Shown here: positions 32,619 through 44,164 of the stretch, piece after piece
Layout of the letters: each line of letters opens with the position of its first letter
Position numbering within the stretch: the stretch's first letter is position 1
Source of the DNA: Cheiracanthium punctorium
Taxonomy: Eukaryota; Arthropoda; Arachnida; Araneae; Cheiracanthiidae
Reading direction: 5' to 3'
DNA length: 64,000 nucleotides
Assembly: GCA_038373885.1 (NCBI GenBank)
Contig: JAWZYV010016974.1
Coordinates: 1-64,000, forward strand
Program-made: the position numbers and the translations under genes
Notes under the pieces: generated by a model
What the model was told of the DNA's origin: nothing
The model's input: the letters and a program-made list of their open reading frames with translations, nothing else
The model's database searches: none

Positions 32619-34306
32619 AAGCAAAGTCAAATAATTTTAACGCATTAAAATTGCGCATAAATTCCATTAACAGAAGCATATCAAAACAACAAAATACACC
32701 GGTCCATATTAAACCTAAAAAACGTCTGAAAATTCAGCAACAAGTAATTTGAAATGAACAAACAGTGGACCGTTTTTAACCTAAAAATACTACAGTGGAT
32801 TAAGCAACCTAGTTGTACAGCTAATGTAAACTGGGCAAACACTGGCCCGTTTTCAACTCCAAAAAACATCCGTGGATATAAAGTCAGTATGATCAGAAGA
32901 GCACGTAATAGCACTAAACGAAAACATAAAAATATCAATTCAAAATCCACATTAAAAACATTGAACATCGCAAAGATTCATTAAAAAAATCACTTACCTT
33001 TAATTTTTTGTAATTAACTGCCCAGAAATGTCACTAACGCTCTCCTGTTCCTAATACCCACCGGCTTATAACGTAAAAACCAACATGCTTTCCTTTATTT
33101 AGTTTTATATTCCCGCACCATATTTCTAACAAAAACACACATTTTTTTTTCACACAATAAAATATTTCATTCCTTTCCATGCATAACACGAAACATTTTC
33201 CAATTCCAAACATCTATTTTACCAACAAACGACGATAAAATTGCTAAACGCCTGTCTTCAGATTTAACAGAACATCAAACCATGACCACGTGCCCAAGAT
33301 CAAATATTCTGCCTAGAATCCTAGCTTAGTTCACTGATAATGGCACGCGTTATTCTGATTCGCTATGAATGTCACATGATCGCCAGAAGTGCCGCCCTGA
33401 ATTTAAAAAATCAAGCACGGTGTGCTTGAATTTCTTTATACTGCACGTGTTGTAAATTAGATACAGCACAGTGTGTTGTAAAATTACAGATATTTAATAC
33501 AGTGTACAACTTATGGTAAGCATGTAAAACTTGTATTAAAAAGGCCAAAAAATGGAGTGCAACACAAAAATATAAAGTACACTTTAAAAAAAATAATAAG
33601 TGTTCAAAACAAGTAATGTGTAAAAAATTCAGTCAACATGGTGACTGTAAATTATAGCATGTTAAATTTTCAAAAAATGTGTAAAATATGAGAGGAAAAA
33701 AGGTATATTTTGATATTTAAAAAAATGAACATGTATGTTGTGTCATGGACTTAAATATGCAAAAATGCAGTGTGTAAGAGTGTGTAAAAAGTGTGTGCCT
33801 TAGAAAGGCCTTGCCATGCACTTAATTAATGCAAGAGTGTGAAAAGACATGTAATTCAAGACTGTCATGATTATCAAAATAAAGAGTAAAGAAAAAATAA
33901 CGATGTATGTGTACCTCATAAAGGCTGTACAACGAGCATAGCAATGTAAAATACAGCACGAGAAAAAGTTCAAACATTATTAAGATCACTAAGATGAGTA
34001 TGTAAGCAAATAAATAATTAAACAAACAAAAAGATATGTATACAAAACATATAAAGTAACAAATAAAATTGATATTCATCTTAAATCAAAAAATGTGGAA
34101 AAGCTGGTCGATAAAAATGCTGAGAAACCAGAGCTCCAGTATAAGTTCTCGTAATTAACGTAATTATTAGCGTAATTATTATAATCAAGATAGATCACGC
34201 TATAAATATGTCAACTAAGAAAATTATGGCATAATATTTTGCAAAAATGAATAGGCAATTGAAAGTAACACCATGTACTGAAATCTCAAATAACGCTACA
34301 TTTACT
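32619..34306. other. AT-rich intergenic
   Basis: Frames at 32681-32984 overlap on both strands without motifs. Phrases built on GTGTAAAA recur at 33470-33800, perhaps an old tandem repeat. No gene seen. Confidence 0.35.
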
Positions 34307-34549
34307 CTATTTAATAGGGATCGACCGATAGTATCGGCAACCGATAGTATCGGCTCCGATACCTGCTATTTTTTTAGGTATCGGTATCGGTTCTTTCGAT
34401 TCTAAAAGTATCGGGAAAGTATCGGTTTCTGTTGCTTTCATCCATTTTCACCGATACTTTTCAACCGATACTTCGCTTTTCAGAAGAAAACCACGCAGGC
34501 GCAACACCATTCTGGAAGCTTTATTTGGGTAATGATATGAGAGGCGTCG

Positions 34550-36250
34550 CACAGTGGGGTAGAGGTGGAAAAAAGTCAATTTTTCAAAGTTGCTTTTTCA
34601 TTGATCAGCTCCACTACTTTTACAGTAAATTACCTGCAGAATCAGCCTGTAGTAATAGTTTTGCGGTTACAGTATTTGTTTAGCATGAAATTAAAGTCGA
34701 AACGTGAGCAATTTAATTTTTTAGCTTTTACAAGGAAAAATTTTGAAAAATCTCTTTTTCATAGGTCTTTTCCGAATTTTTTTAAAATGATATATATTGT
34801 GAGTATAGGTCCTACAGTATCTGTAAAAAATACAAAAGTTAATTTGAAGATGAGTTTCGACATGCAAATCAGTCAAAATTCGGATTTTTGATGGATTTTG
34901 GATTTAGTTACGCGTACAAATCGAGCTTCACCTTCCTTTGGTTTGTCATATTTTTTTTCTTGAAGTTCTGACCCTAATAATGGATCTCTGAAAGTTTCAG
35001 ACCCCTTCTCACCCCTATTCGGTCACAGTAAATTTTTGAATATAGTAATAGGCCCCGCCCGCGTCTCATTCTCTCTGGCAGGAACACAATCAGTTCCCGC
35101 GTACCCGCGACTCTGTGTTTTTGTTTCACACTTGTTTTGAGGGGGGAAAAAGGGCAGGTGATTAATTCAACATGCTTCTGTTTGAACTAGGAAAGTGTAT
35201 AATGTCATCTGGGTAGGCAATAGTAAAAAGTCTTCGTTCGTACTGCGACGAATACGGACATTTTCAACATTTTGATGATATCTTCAGATACAATAATCAC
35301 TAGTTTAAGACCGCTTCCGAAGAAGAAAATCCTTCCGCTAAGTGATGGGGTAAAGGAATTGTTATTTCCTGAATGTACTGATGAGTGAAACAATCGAAAA
35401 AGAAAAGTGAAAAACAACTTTTTAAAGAATTTTCAAAAAAGTTTTAGATTTATTCTGAAATTTATATAAACTGCTTATTTATTCTCAAATTTATTTAAAC
35501 TACTTATTTATTCTGATATTTTCCCTGAGTTTTTTTAAAATGCTTTATCTATTCTGAGGTTTTTTTTGGGGGGGGGAGAGATTTATTTTGAAATTAATTT
35601 GAACTGATTACTTATTCTGAGATTTATTCCGAAAAGCTTGAGTCATTTATCTTAAATTTATTCTCGAATTTCTCTTTTTGTTTATTCATTCTGATACGAG
35701 TGGAGGCAGGTCATCGTCACTCCAAAAATTTATTTTTTGAATCAATCAGGTTTTATCTATACCTGTTTCTTTTGAAAAGTGATAGGTACTAAAAAATATT
35801 AAAGTGACGATATGCACCAGGTAAATCTAGTATTTTCAAATATGAAATTACTTATAGAACAAGAATTAATTTAATAAATTTGTCGAATTTTTACGGAAGT
35901 CGAATGTAGTTGACATTTCATCAAAAAATCCCTCCTGGTGATTAGGAATACATTTTTTTTTAACCGCCCATATTGGTAGATCTGTGATATCTCTGGAACT
36001 TCTACTGATCCCTAACATCCCTCAGACTCAGCAAATTCTGTCTTCAAAAAAGTATGAGTTACTTTTTTAGGACAAGAACTGAAAAACACTTTTTAGCAAA
36101 AAAAAAAAAAAAAGCAGAAAAATGCATAAATGCAATAATTCAACGAGTTTTGGGACGAAGGTAGGTTTCTACAGTGAAACTATCTCAAACTTGTCATAAT
36201 TTACGCGATTAGGTTTTTCTTCCCGAAATCGGGTGTTTCACCCCACTATG
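34550..36250. mobile_element. Transib-like element nested in the hAT
   Basis: Ends CACAGTGGGGTAGAGG (left) and, reversed, CATAGTGGGGTGAAAC, flanked by perfect 5-bp duplications CGTCG (34545-34549 and 36251-36255). CACWRTGG-like ends with GC-rich 5-bp duplications are the Transib signature. No transposase core is recognisable in its 1.7 kb, so it looks non-autonomous. It lies in the leader between the hAT terminus and its first exon. Confidence 0.75.
35440..35697. repeat. Degenerate tandem repeat, about 45-55 bp units
   Basis: About five units built on AACTGCTTATTTATTCTGA and AATTTATTC phrases inside the Transib-like element, interrupted by a G9 run at 35572-35580. Confidence 0.75.
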
Positions 36251-36362
36251 CGTCGTTTCATTGGCACATTTGTTTGCGCCAGTGTTTTCGAACTGTTTTT
36301 TTATTTTATTTTATTCTGACCATCGCTGACTGGATGTCGTATCACCAAGTGTGGTCGAAATT

Positions 36363-36486
36363 ATGGACGAAGAATCGTTTGATGACAGTTTAACAGGACA
36401 ATCGTCTATTTTTCTAAATTATTTTGATTTAAAGCCCAACACTAAATACCCTATCTGCAAGGATTGCAAAAAACAAATGTCGAGAG
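36363..36486 (+). pseudogene. hAT transposase first exon (BED-type zinc finger half)
   Basis: Starts ATG and reads MDEESFDDSLTGQSS, then IFLNYFD followed by PICKDCKKQMSR. The aromatic-rich stretch and C-x2-C pair match the first half of a BED finger, the DNA-binding domain at the N-terminus of many hAT transposases. The exon ends at a good splice donor, GAG then GTAGGC at 36487. The partner exon with the His pair and the RNase H-fold catalytic domain is not found before the right terminus at 38758. The gene is therefore truncated. The short frame is too short for the ORF threshold but matches the family well. Confidence 0.7.
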
Positions 36487-36579
36487 GTAGGCTATAATTT
36501 TACTTCAGTTTTATAAACGTTTATTTTCTCACTGTGTGGACTAGAAAAAGAGTTCATTCATATATATTATATACACACA

Positions 36580-37549
36580 CAATGGAATCTCCCTATAACG
36601 AACTCGCTCGGTTCCAGTTAAAAAATTCACTATAGAGAAAATTTCGTTGTACAGAGATTAGAGATTTTTTGCAGTTATTTCAGCAAATATTACAAACTTT
36701 TTAGTTCATTCGATGTTTAAAAGTATTTAATTATGACTTTGAATTAAAAATAAATTGGTATTTATTATAAATTTGTTAAACTTACGGTTTCTTACTTTTC
36801 ATTGTGTAAATGAAATGTTCAAAAATTACGACAATCCACGAATTTAGAGAATAAAATATGTAATACACTTAGATTTATTTTGCTTCAAAATTCCGTTATT
36901 TTACATTGTTTTGCATTCTGTGATTTTAAATTTTCATAAAAATATTCACATTTTAAAAGTGCGTTGAAAGTAGAATGAGGCACATTTTCTTTCATTTGTA
37001 AACCTCTTTTTAATGGTTTTGAAAGGTTGAAGTATTTCGGCATGATGTGGTTTTGATCGTGAAGCGCAGAGACTTATTATTATATGGGCAAATCGGGACT
37101 TTGCCCAGGGCCTCCGACTTGAAAGTTCCCCAATTTCAAATGTTTTTTTTTCTGAAATATTCTTTTTTATATCAAAATTTTACGAAAAATATAACGAATT
37201 TCATAGATGGGGTCCTCCAAATCCATTAATGCCCGGTGCCTCTGTCGGTCATAATCAGGCGCTGGTTAAGTGTCTTCATTATCGCAGTCAGTTTCACTTT
37301 CCTCGCTTCCATTTTTATCATCTGTTACTCTTCCGCTAAGTAGTCTGTTCAAAAATTAAAATTTTCTTCATAACTAACAAAAAAAAAATCAAAGGTAAAT
37401 CTGAAATATTCGCTATCGGAAGATAAGCTCTTCGTTATATGGAGAATGTTTATAGTGGTATTTAAGCCTTAAAGTTACGTTTCCATAAAAAATTTCGTTA
37501 TAGTGAGATATTTGTTGTAGGGAGACTTCGTTATAGGGAAATTCTACTG
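36580..37549. mobile_element. pogo/Tigger-like element nested in the hAT
   Basis: 970 bp. Left CAATGGAATCTCCCTATAAC, right (reversed) CAGTAGAATTTCCCTATAAC, with CGTTATAG repeats inside both ends. TA is present on the right (37550-37551), but the left flank reads CA. No transposase frame. Confidence 0.8.
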
Positions 37550-37759
37550 TATATATAGGCTTTTGATATCGTTGGAGAAAGTCTAGCTCTTGATATAGAT
37601 TTCACGCTTAAGAGACATGCTTTAAATTTTTAATTAAAAAAATTGGCCTAAGGACATCTGATTCGGCATGGGTATGATATAGATATCAAAATTGATGGGG
37701 GAGACAGTCCTTGACATCGTTTGATATTTCAGGGGGTGACGACCTTTAAAATTTTAAAA

Positions 37760-38001
37760 CAAGTATGGGCAACCTTTGGAAAGTTGTGGGCCAAACTTTA
37801 GGATGTTAGCGAAGTCTCGGGCCAAACTTCCGGATCTGGAAACTTCCGTGTGCGGCCCGCCACTTCCGAAGTGGCAGACCGTATAATTGGGTTTTATATG
37901 GGATATTGAATGGTTTATACGGGGTTTTCAAATGTTCCGCGGGCCGGATCAAAAGCCAAAAGGATGGCGGTCCACATCCGGCCCGCGATTGACCATTTGT
38001 G
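37760..38001. mobile_element. hAT MITE (CAGGTATGGGCAACC family), copy 2
   Basis: 242 bp. Left CAAGTATGGGCAACC, right (reversed) CACAAATGGTCAATCG. Flanking octamers TTTTAAAA and TGTTAAAG agree at 6 of 8. GC-rich CCGCGGGCC motifs inside. Confidence 0.8.
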
Positions 38002-38273
38002 TGTTAAAGTTTTAGCTTATAAATTTTGAACGTAATCAAGTTCTTTTTTATTTTGTTTTGTGCGTAATCGAGTTTTTTTTTTAATTTTGTTTTGTTTAAT
38101 GTTAAAAATAAATTTTACTTATTAAAGAAGTCTTGTGCTCAGTGTAAAAACTAGAATTTAATTATACACGGTAGATTAAAAAACATGACGTACTGCAATT
38201 ATAACGATAGTCTGACAACCTAGAACAGGTAAGTTCTCTAAAAATACTTTACTTGGTAGGGGAATTATTTGAG

Positions 38274-38405
38274 GGTTCTAACGCATATTCAAGGTACATC
38301 TGGAGAAAATCGTCCAAAACTCTAGACCATTAGATCGACAACCACGCGAGGAGAAAGAATTCCGAACCCTCACACTACGACGCTTCTCAGTGCTCAGCTT
38401 TTTAT
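38274..38405 (-). repeat. tRNA-derived SINE, copy 3
   Basis: Minus strand. Box-A-like AGCTGAGCACTGAGAAG, then box-B-like GGGTTCGGAATTC, then the family tail with GTTTTGGACGATTTTCTCC and AGATGTACCTTGAATA. A Ser/Leu-type tRNA ancestor is suggested by box A. Confidence 0.65.
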
Positions 38406-38766
38406 AAATTCGACCATTCGTCGGCATGATAGAATAGAAAAGAAAGACTAGAACTACTGTAAATTCACACTTCAATGTATCCACTGTTTTTTCTTTTCAA
38501 TGCTCTCTACTGGGATCAAATTTCATCATGCTGTTATTCATTTTAACGAGAACTAACACTCTCGTTACAAAAACTGCCCAGAATACAGATGTAGGTTTAA
38601 AAGACATTAAATTATGTAAAGTATCGGTATCGGTGAAGTATCGGTATCGGCCGATACCATAACTTAAAAGTATCGGTATCGGCTATTTCTGAAAATGAAT
38701 TTATTAGTAAAGTATCGGTATCGGTCATCGGTGAAAATGTGGTATCGGTCGATCCCTACTATTTAA

Positions 38767-39394
38767 TAATTAAGAAATATGCACAATTTATATAAAGTAC
38801 TTAACTTTCATAATTTAATTATTAATACATATACAAAATAATAAGGTAATTAATCATTAAAAATTGTTAGAAAACCATAAAATTATGCAGAATTACTTTA
38901 TACATTATACATAAATACACCAGTGAAATATTCTTTTTTTTTTTTTTTTACATATATAAAAATTATCGCCACTAAAATATCGCTATGCTAAAAATATTTG
39001 TTGAAAAATTAAATTATTCAGTGTTGCTTTTCAGCACTGTTATTACAATTTTACGAAGTCCCAGGGAAAACACTAATTTTACCTTTAAATAAAATGTTGA
39101 TCTCTATTTAAAAATAAAGTAAACAAAGCTACATACTTTGTTAAAATGCTTATCCATTATGTTAAATCATCGCGAACGCTTCAATTTTTATGTCACATGT
39201 AGCTGACCAATGTCCGATCAGCAAAACTCCTTCATTTGCAGGGATACACAAGAAGGTGAAGGCGAAGTACGAGCGCGTAGAGCAGCACAAAAAACAAAAC
39301 AAAACGCCAAGCAAAGGCGTGGGATGACACTGTGTTTCTCTCACGTTCATTCCAGTGCACGGAGACACACACAATATCCGAAGAACATAACATG
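38767..39394. other. AT-rich intergenic
   Basis: T14 run at 38935-38949. The opposing frames at 39162-39395 have no recognised domain. Confidence 0.35.
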
Positions 39395-40121
39395 ATACGA
39401 GGGTTTCTATTTATATTTCTGGCCTAATAATGAAACAATAAATATTTACGATCGAAATTGGTTTTATTGTTTTCCAAAATATTCTTGATTGTATTTTGTC
39501 ACCTTGATTGTATTTTGTCAGCATTTCCTTGCACCAATCGATACGAGCCTTCTTTTGAGCGTTTTTCATATTATGCGGGATCCAACGCGAACAAATATTT
39601 TTTACGGTCAAATGTTCATGCAATATCTTATTGATACTTGTCATACTAATGTCCAAAGACACATCAATCTCACGGTATGTCACATGACGATCTTGCTTAA
39701 TCAGTTCTCACACAACATCGATATTTTCTGGCACAACAACTGATTTTGGACGACCTGCACGGAATTCGTCCTGGATCGAACACCGACCATGATTAAATTC
39801 GTTATAACAGCTTTTTACAGTGCTGTAAAGATGGTGATTCTTCGCTGTATAAAGATTTAAGTTCATCGAAGCACTCTTGTCTTGACAATCCACGTCGAAA
39901 GTTATGAAAAATAATTGCCCGAAAATCTTCACGAGTCAACTCCATTTTTTTAACGAGATGAATTTTTAAATTTCCTGTAAACAACACAAATCAAGCTGAA
40001 AAGGCAAATAGTTCTGAAGAATTTATGTTTACAAATATCAAATTTTCGATTTAAATCGTCTGCGATTGCCTAGCAACGCTTTCTGTTACCAACGCCAGAA
40101 ATATAAATAGCTACGTCCCAA
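39395..40121 (-). mobile_element. mariner element, internally deleted
   Basis: Inverted ends share CTATTTATATTTCTGGC, at 39405-39425 and reversed at 40090-40112. The outermost bases (TACGAGGG on the left) have diverged. About 720 bp versus about 1.3 kb for a full mariner. The left TA is at 39395-39396. Confidence 0.78.
39480..39945 (-). pseudogene. mariner transposase N-terminal remnant
   Basis: On the minus strand it begins MELTREDFRAIIFHNFRRGL and carries the first helix-turn-helix. After a frame change it reads CYNEFNHGRCSIQDEFRAGR, then the second helix-turn-helix (TYREIDVSLDISMTSINKIL) and ends after WCKEMLTKYNQGDK. That is the DNA-binding half of a mariner/SETMAR-type transposase. The DD34D catalytic half is deleted. 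Two frame changes near 39850 and 39690. Confidence 0.85.
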
Positions 40122-41511
40122 TCAGTCTCCCAATCTAAGAATGCCGGACAGTAAAATATGCAGTGCAATACGTTTTATTCGCACTTCTAGGAAACAAAAC
40201 TGAAGAAGTGTCGCAAAAAAAAAAAAAAAAAAAAAGCTGCACAATTCCATAAAACGAAACACAGTCGAGATTCGGGATCCTTGAGAATAAGATTCATGCT
40301 AAACCCATAGTCGACAGGAACACTGCATACTCTTGCCTAGAGAAGATGAAGCACAGCGAACCGAGCACCAGATGAATAAACCGCTATCCGCCAGTTGTAA
40401 GTCCACGCCCACGAAAACGGAAGTCATGCCATCCTGAAGGAGTAGTAATATGCTGGATATATACACGCTGGATACACTCTATGCTCTTCCATTTGCTAAG
40501 CCACCAAAAAATGCAGGAGCAGCAAATTTCTGTTCGCCTGAACGCTGATATCCGACTGTCCGAGATGATTCCACACGCGCCGTTAGCCACCACCAGAAAG
40601 ATGCAACATAAGTGCCTGGGTAGGCACTAATTTATGTAACGAAGTTAATTGCTTAAGGTATTTTAAATTATTAAATTGGGTTATTTCGGTTAGAAATCCA
40701 GGTTCGATACGCTTAGTTGCAATAAAAAAACATTGAATACTTAAACTATTTTACTATTTTATTTAAAAGATACTATTGAAACATAAACTTACTACAACGG
40801 ATGATGGTGGTGGTGGTATAGCGAATTAAAAATGTGTCCTATATGGACAGTGAAATTAAGATGGAATGAATTAAAAATTACGCCAGCAGAGAATTACACA
40901 TTGGCGAGAACAACAACTTGGCTGAGATGAATGACGCCAATTCGAGAGCAAACCTAAAACTTAATCCAATAAAATTAAAATGATGGAATAGCGAGCAAAT
41001 AATTTTAAAGATGTCGCAGGGTAACAAAAAATAATAACGCCAACACTATGCCAAAGACAGGGCCGCCGACAACAACAAAACGCCGTTGCTCTTGCAAACG
41101 GACGCAATGTAATCTATTTTTAGCACAACGGCTCCACTGATCTGATGTAGAGAAATAAACAATTAAGAATAATGCATACGGCGAAAAGCGAATATACAGA
41201 TTAAAAGCCAAAGTGACCGAAAAATGAGAACAGAAGTGATTTAGAATACATGAATTTGGTTAGATTATATTAAAGGAAGCCAAATTAAATGACTATTAAA
41301 ATTAGATATGTGATCTCCATCACATCCCTATTTATGTATTTATTGTCTTTTTTGTAAATTTCTTACTTTTTAATATTTGAATGATCTAAATTTATCTAAA
41401 GTCTTCCACATCAGGCGCAGAATATCCAGTTTCTCAAGAATTTTTTTTTTTAATAAAAAATGACATCAGAGATGGTAAAAGCCTGCTCCTAACTCTGATG
41501 CAAAAGAGTGC
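40122..41511. other. Intergenic with an A21 tract
   Basis: A21 at 40215-40235 could end a retroposed sequence, but the body is not identified. The GC-richer part at 40300-40610 has a minus frame (40384-40593) without known motifs. A GGTGGT run lies at 40806-40820. No gene called. Confidence 0.35.
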
Positions 41512-42005
41512 ATGCATATGAGAGACAACCTAAAAAAAAATCAGAAATTCTTAGATACAGTGAAAATCACAAATCAAAATGAGATGATTGAAAAAAAGAA
41601 GAGTGAAAGACCTAATGCTGTAAAGAAGGAGAGAAAAAAATTGGAAGCAACTGCAAGAATAGCTCAACTGAAGAAGAGGAAGAATCAAAAGAATTTTCTA
41701 CTGAATCTGACTTTGAGGATTGGGAATTTGAAGATGTAGAAGATTTTAATGTTGACGTTGCAGAGAGAGGTTTCGTATTATACAAGGTCTTCGGCTAGAC
41801 AAAATGCAGTTTAAACACTTTACTTATGTTGTAAGCAAAAATGAAAATAAAATTGAAGTACTCTAGACGAAAGAAATTCCGCCAGGTTATTCACTTACCT
41901 TTGGTGAGGCAGACATTCATACAGCAGAAAGTAAAGATATCGTGAGAAAGTTGCCAAAGCCAAATGTTTTTCAAGGAATTGAGGGAACAGTGGCAAAGCT
42001 GAATT
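41512..42005 (+). pseudogene. Decayed coding region of unknown transposon-like family
   Basis: The first part is a Lys/Glu-rich basic stretch (41512-41739, KKERKKLEATARIAQLKKRK). A frame change leads to an acidic segment (about 41680-41760, SDFEDWEFEDVEDF). After another break comes FKHFTYVVSKNENKIEVL and a tail with DIV-KLPKPNVFQGI. This acidic-then-basic C-terminal layout resembles C-termini I associate with arthropod transposon-derived proteins (pogo/CENPB-like predicted proteins), from memory only. Stops and frameshifts show it is dead. Assignment is weak. Confidence 0.4.
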
Positions 42006-42559
42006 TACTGTAGATTTTCATTTGTATACTGACCAATAGTTATTGTAAAATAACAGTTTTGATTTAATACCTTAAAAAATAACTCTAAAATTAAAATTTT
42101 GTAAACTTAATAGGACTCAAAGTGATATTATCTAAAACTTTTTACTTTATTAACAGATTTAGTGTGTGTATATTTTAGAACCATAAAATTAATATTTACC
42201 TCATAATCTTTAAGCTACTTAATGCTAAATATTGTCAGTCAATAAAAATTTTTTAAATTAATCACTTTCCGATTTGATGACCGAGTGTGCCCCTGTATGG
42301 AGTACACAGGGTCAGCAAAAAGTACTAAGAAAAGGGGCTTTTTACTGTACAGGAGCTTTTCTTAAGATTTAACTAAAATTAATTAAGCTAGCCAATAGAT
42401 CAGAAACATAATGCATTAGTTCGATATTCTGTTTTTAAAATATTTTTAGAATTATGTTTGAAAATCTGAAAATTGACCAACTGTACCCCAGTCTCTTCTA
42501 TGTGAAGTAAAAATTCCGTGTCCTACACTGCGCAAAACAATTAAAGGATATTGTGAGTT

Positions 42560-43773
42560 AAGTTTTATATAAAACAACGGTAAAAGAGAATTTTTTTCAG
42601 AAAATGGAAGACGACAAGAAACTTATTTGTCATCAAAACCGGGTTCTCTTAATATCGGTGGTTCAACTAAAATTATTCTCACTCAGTAAAATTTCTCTAG
42701 GATACATATTTTAGTTTCCGATTACTATGAACATTATACAAATATATACAAATATAGGATTTAATTACGTTAACAGCGATCTCTAATACGTAACCTCTCG
42801 GTAAGGCTGCTTAAAACCCTCTCAGTCATTCACTCTCTTGCACTCGCACAGATAACGCGGCGACGCAGCGCCCTCTGCAACATTCTCTCAAAATTTCTCC
42901 ACAGAAAAAGACAGTGAAAAATGTAAATTTTTCACATTTTTCAACTTCGGAGTATGCAAATTTTTAGTTTGACGTCAAAAACGATGCTTTAGTAGCAGCG
43001 AATGAAATTTGGCCTTAATACTGACGAAAATTTTGTGGTTATTTATATATATATTGTGATAATTATGCTGAAGTATATTTTTAAAATAAATCCAGAAGCG
43101 GAGCTGTAGAGAATTAAAAATTGCGGCTCATGTGATCGATGATTCTACATATTTATGAATTGGTAAAACACAGGGTTTTCCCCTGTTTACGTATTTTCCT
43201 ATTTTTTTTTACACACACACGTATACCTAGAATACTTGAGCACGAAGTAAACACTTTATTGAAGGAAAAAATGACGATCAACAACATGGAAGAAATAGAC
43301 AATTTCTTGCACTAAACAAAACATCATTTCTAATCTCTATAGATGAGGACGCATAAAAATGCACTCATTCTTGAATCACGGAAGAAAACAGATAAATGAC
43401 GATAATGACCATTTTTTAATTTCACGGTCACAATATGGGCTTCTTGCTTAAATTGCACAAAATCAATACTGAATTAAGGAACTATTACACATTTTCACAT
43501 AAAATTAGAATACATTGTGGAGAATACATTTGTGGAAATTAGAATACATTGTTTCGAGGCATAAGCCCCGAAAAGAAAGCGCTTGTCCAAACCTTCACAA
43601 GCAGCTCTACTCTGGCCGCTAACTCACTACTAACTGCTGACATTCAAAGATACACGGAGGGAGGTAGGTCACGAGGTCTAATTTGGCCGTTAAGTTATTA
43701 CGTATAAGAGAGAGAAAAACGGAATTCGGAAGATTTTTCTGGAACATTCGATGCGTGTATCTGCACATAGAGG

Positions 43774-43823
<50 letters not shown>

Positions 43824-44130
43824 GCGGTCTGGGAGCAGTGCAATACTGCAAGTTAGGCTTTTATATGAATATGTGCAAAAAGTAGACCAGAAGAAAAAAT
43901 AAAACAGACTGCAGCTGCAAGCTTGATTAGCATTGCTGAGGGCAGAAAATCGAAATGATTAAAAGTACGTTACTGCCTTGCAAATGAAAGGGCTAAAAGG
44001 AAATTTCAAAGCTTTAAAAACAGTTACTGTTAAAAACTTATAATTAATTAAATTTAGAATAGATTATTAGTTTAAATTTAGGCAAAACTAATTAACATTT
44101 GTATTACTTATTTTTCGTAAAAAAATATGC
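42560..44130. other. Unexplained insert inside the Tc1 element
   Basis: Includes GCGGCGACGCAGCGCC-type sequence at 42858-42875, a direct repeat of AAATTAGAATACATTG at 43504 and 43539 (approximate), and an A43 tract. No gene. Could be one or more retroposed or LTR fragments. Confidence 0.3.
43777..43819. repeat. A43 homopolymer
   Basis: Uninterrupted run of 43 A. It may be the tail of a retroposed sequence ending at 43819 or a collapsed or expanded assembly run. Confidence 0.9.
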
Positions 44131-44164
44131 ACGTTGTGTCAACATGACAGCCTTCAACCTAATA

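Larger units (their letters stand above)
34315..38758 (+). mobile_element. Ac-type hAT transposon, 4.4 kb, with four or more nested insertions
   Basis: Terminal inverted repeats TAGGGATCGACCGATA and TATCGGTCGATCCCTA with a perfect 8-bp duplication CTATTTAA at 34307-34314 and 38759-38766. Many TATCGGTATCGG subterminal motifs lie at both ends (34330-34470; 38618-38750), the expected transposase binding sites. A BED-finger first exon lies at 36363-36486. Nested inside are a Transib-like element, a Tigger element, a hAT MITE and a SINE. The main transposase exon is absent. Confidence 0.93.

Noticed and set aside
43619..43843. Frame with a poly-Phe run
   Set aside because: Translation of the A43 tract on the opposite strand.
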